Source: Silurus meridionalis | Lineage: Eukaryota; Chordata; Actinopteri; Siluriformes; Siluridae | Length of the DNA: 64,000 bases | NCBI RefSeq assembly: GCF_014805685.1 | Contig: NC_060906.1 | Coordinates: forward strand, 17,984,664 to 18,048,663 | Direction of reading: 5' to 3' | In this document: positions 63,560 through 64,000 of the stretch, in pieces | Numbering within the stretch: the stretch's first letter is position 1 | How the letters are laid out: each line of letters begins with the position of its first letter | Notes under the pieces: model-generated | What the model saw: only the letters and a program-made list of their open reading frames with translations | Database searches by the model: none | What the model was told of the DNA's origin: nothing | Made by a program: the position numbers and the translations under genes

Positions 63560-64000
63560 TTTTAAAGGCTGAGTTGCAGCCAGGTGCTGCTAATTAAATG
63601 TCCTTGATCAATTGATCATCAGCAAGTGTGACCACACCTGTAAACGTTTTAGCAGTTTGCGTGTTAACACAATGCTAAAGAGGAAGACAACATTGATCAT
63701 CAATGATCTGAGGGAAGCACTAGCGCTATGAATTATTTAGCTGTTCCACGACCACGGTGGGTGGAAGACCTTTCCAGGAGTGGCCGCCCGACCAAAATTA
63801 CCCCAAGAGCACAGCGACGACTCATACAAGAGGTCACAAAAGACCCCACAACAACATCCAAAGTACTGCAGCCTCACTTGCCTCAGTTAAGGTCAGTGTT
63901 CATGACTCCACCATAAGAAAGAGACTTGGCAAAAATGGTCTGCATGGCAGAGTTCCAAGACGAAAACCGCTGCTGAGCAAAAAGAACATAAAGGCTTGTC
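63560..64000 (+). mobile_element. Tc1/mariner transposon, group D, cut by window end
   Basis: The frame starts at ATG 63672 with MLKRKTTLIINDLREALAL then a stop. After a deletion it resumes as VEDLSRSGRPTKITPRAQRR, then TTSKVLQ. After a one-base shift the DNA STIRKRLGKNGLHGRVPRRK PLLSKKNIKARL region follows; here I give it in two parts, STIRKRLGKNG and RVPRRKPLLSKKN. These are the DNA-binding and linker parts of a Tc1 transposase. The catalytic part lies beyond 64000. At least one deletion, a stop and a frameshift make this copy dead. Confidence 0.85.

Overview
This window is vertebrate nuclear DNA, almost certainly from a teleost fish. The evidence is large introns with canonical GT-AG sites, very many CA/TG, GA, AT and tetranucleotide microsatellites, several fish-type Tc1/mariner remnants, a DIRS-type tyrosine-recombinase retrotransposon, and tRNA-derived SINEs of a kind common in otophysan fish. 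The repeat style would fit a catfish or a close relative, but that narrower guess rests on memory of repeat families and is weak. There are no operons, ribosome binding sites, CRISPR arrays or other prokaryotic features.

The only protein-coding gene I can support is gephyrin (GPHN), on the minus strand. Seven consecutive coding exons lie between 28203 and 10214. They join in frame into about 267 codons, matching roughly residues 22 to 288 of the human protein: nearly all of the N-terminal MogA-like G domain, and the proline/serine-rich linker up to the palmitoylated Cys284 equivalent. Every splice junction can be read from the sequence. The first coding exon (start codon and about 21 residues) was not found in the 35.8 kb upstream of exon 2, and the E-domain exons must lie beyond position 1. 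Gephyrin scaffolds glycine and GABA-A receptors at inhibitory synapses and makes the last two steps of molybdenum cofactor synthesis.

Region by region: 1-10213 is the intron after exon 8 (AT-rich, microsatellites, a homopurine palindrome, repeat remnants). 10214-11734 holds exons 8 and 7. 11735-16695 is an intron with a 2.0 kb deleted DIRS element and a minisatellite made of CCAAT-box units. 16696-21232 holds exons 6 to 3. 21233-28124 is intron 2, with a LINE fragment. 28125-28203 is exon 2, whose donor site abuts a CA repeat. 28204-64000 appears to be intron 1 sequence (if exon 1 lies further upstream). It holds a 1.7 kb minisatellite with a 40-bp unit, at least six distinguishable Tc1/mariner-type remnant groups (counted over the whole window), two copies of an uncharacterised DNA-transposon-like repeat (one carrying a nested palindromic element), SINEs, CATC-rich arrays, and a few GC-richer stretches that could be conserved noncoding elements.

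I did not find an undescribed gene system. The most informative observations are the DIRS terminal architecture, the nested transposon, the higher-order minisatellite, the purine-strand palindrome and the CA tract at the exon 2 donor. Names given to transposon families come from memory of typical fish repeats and were not checked by any search.
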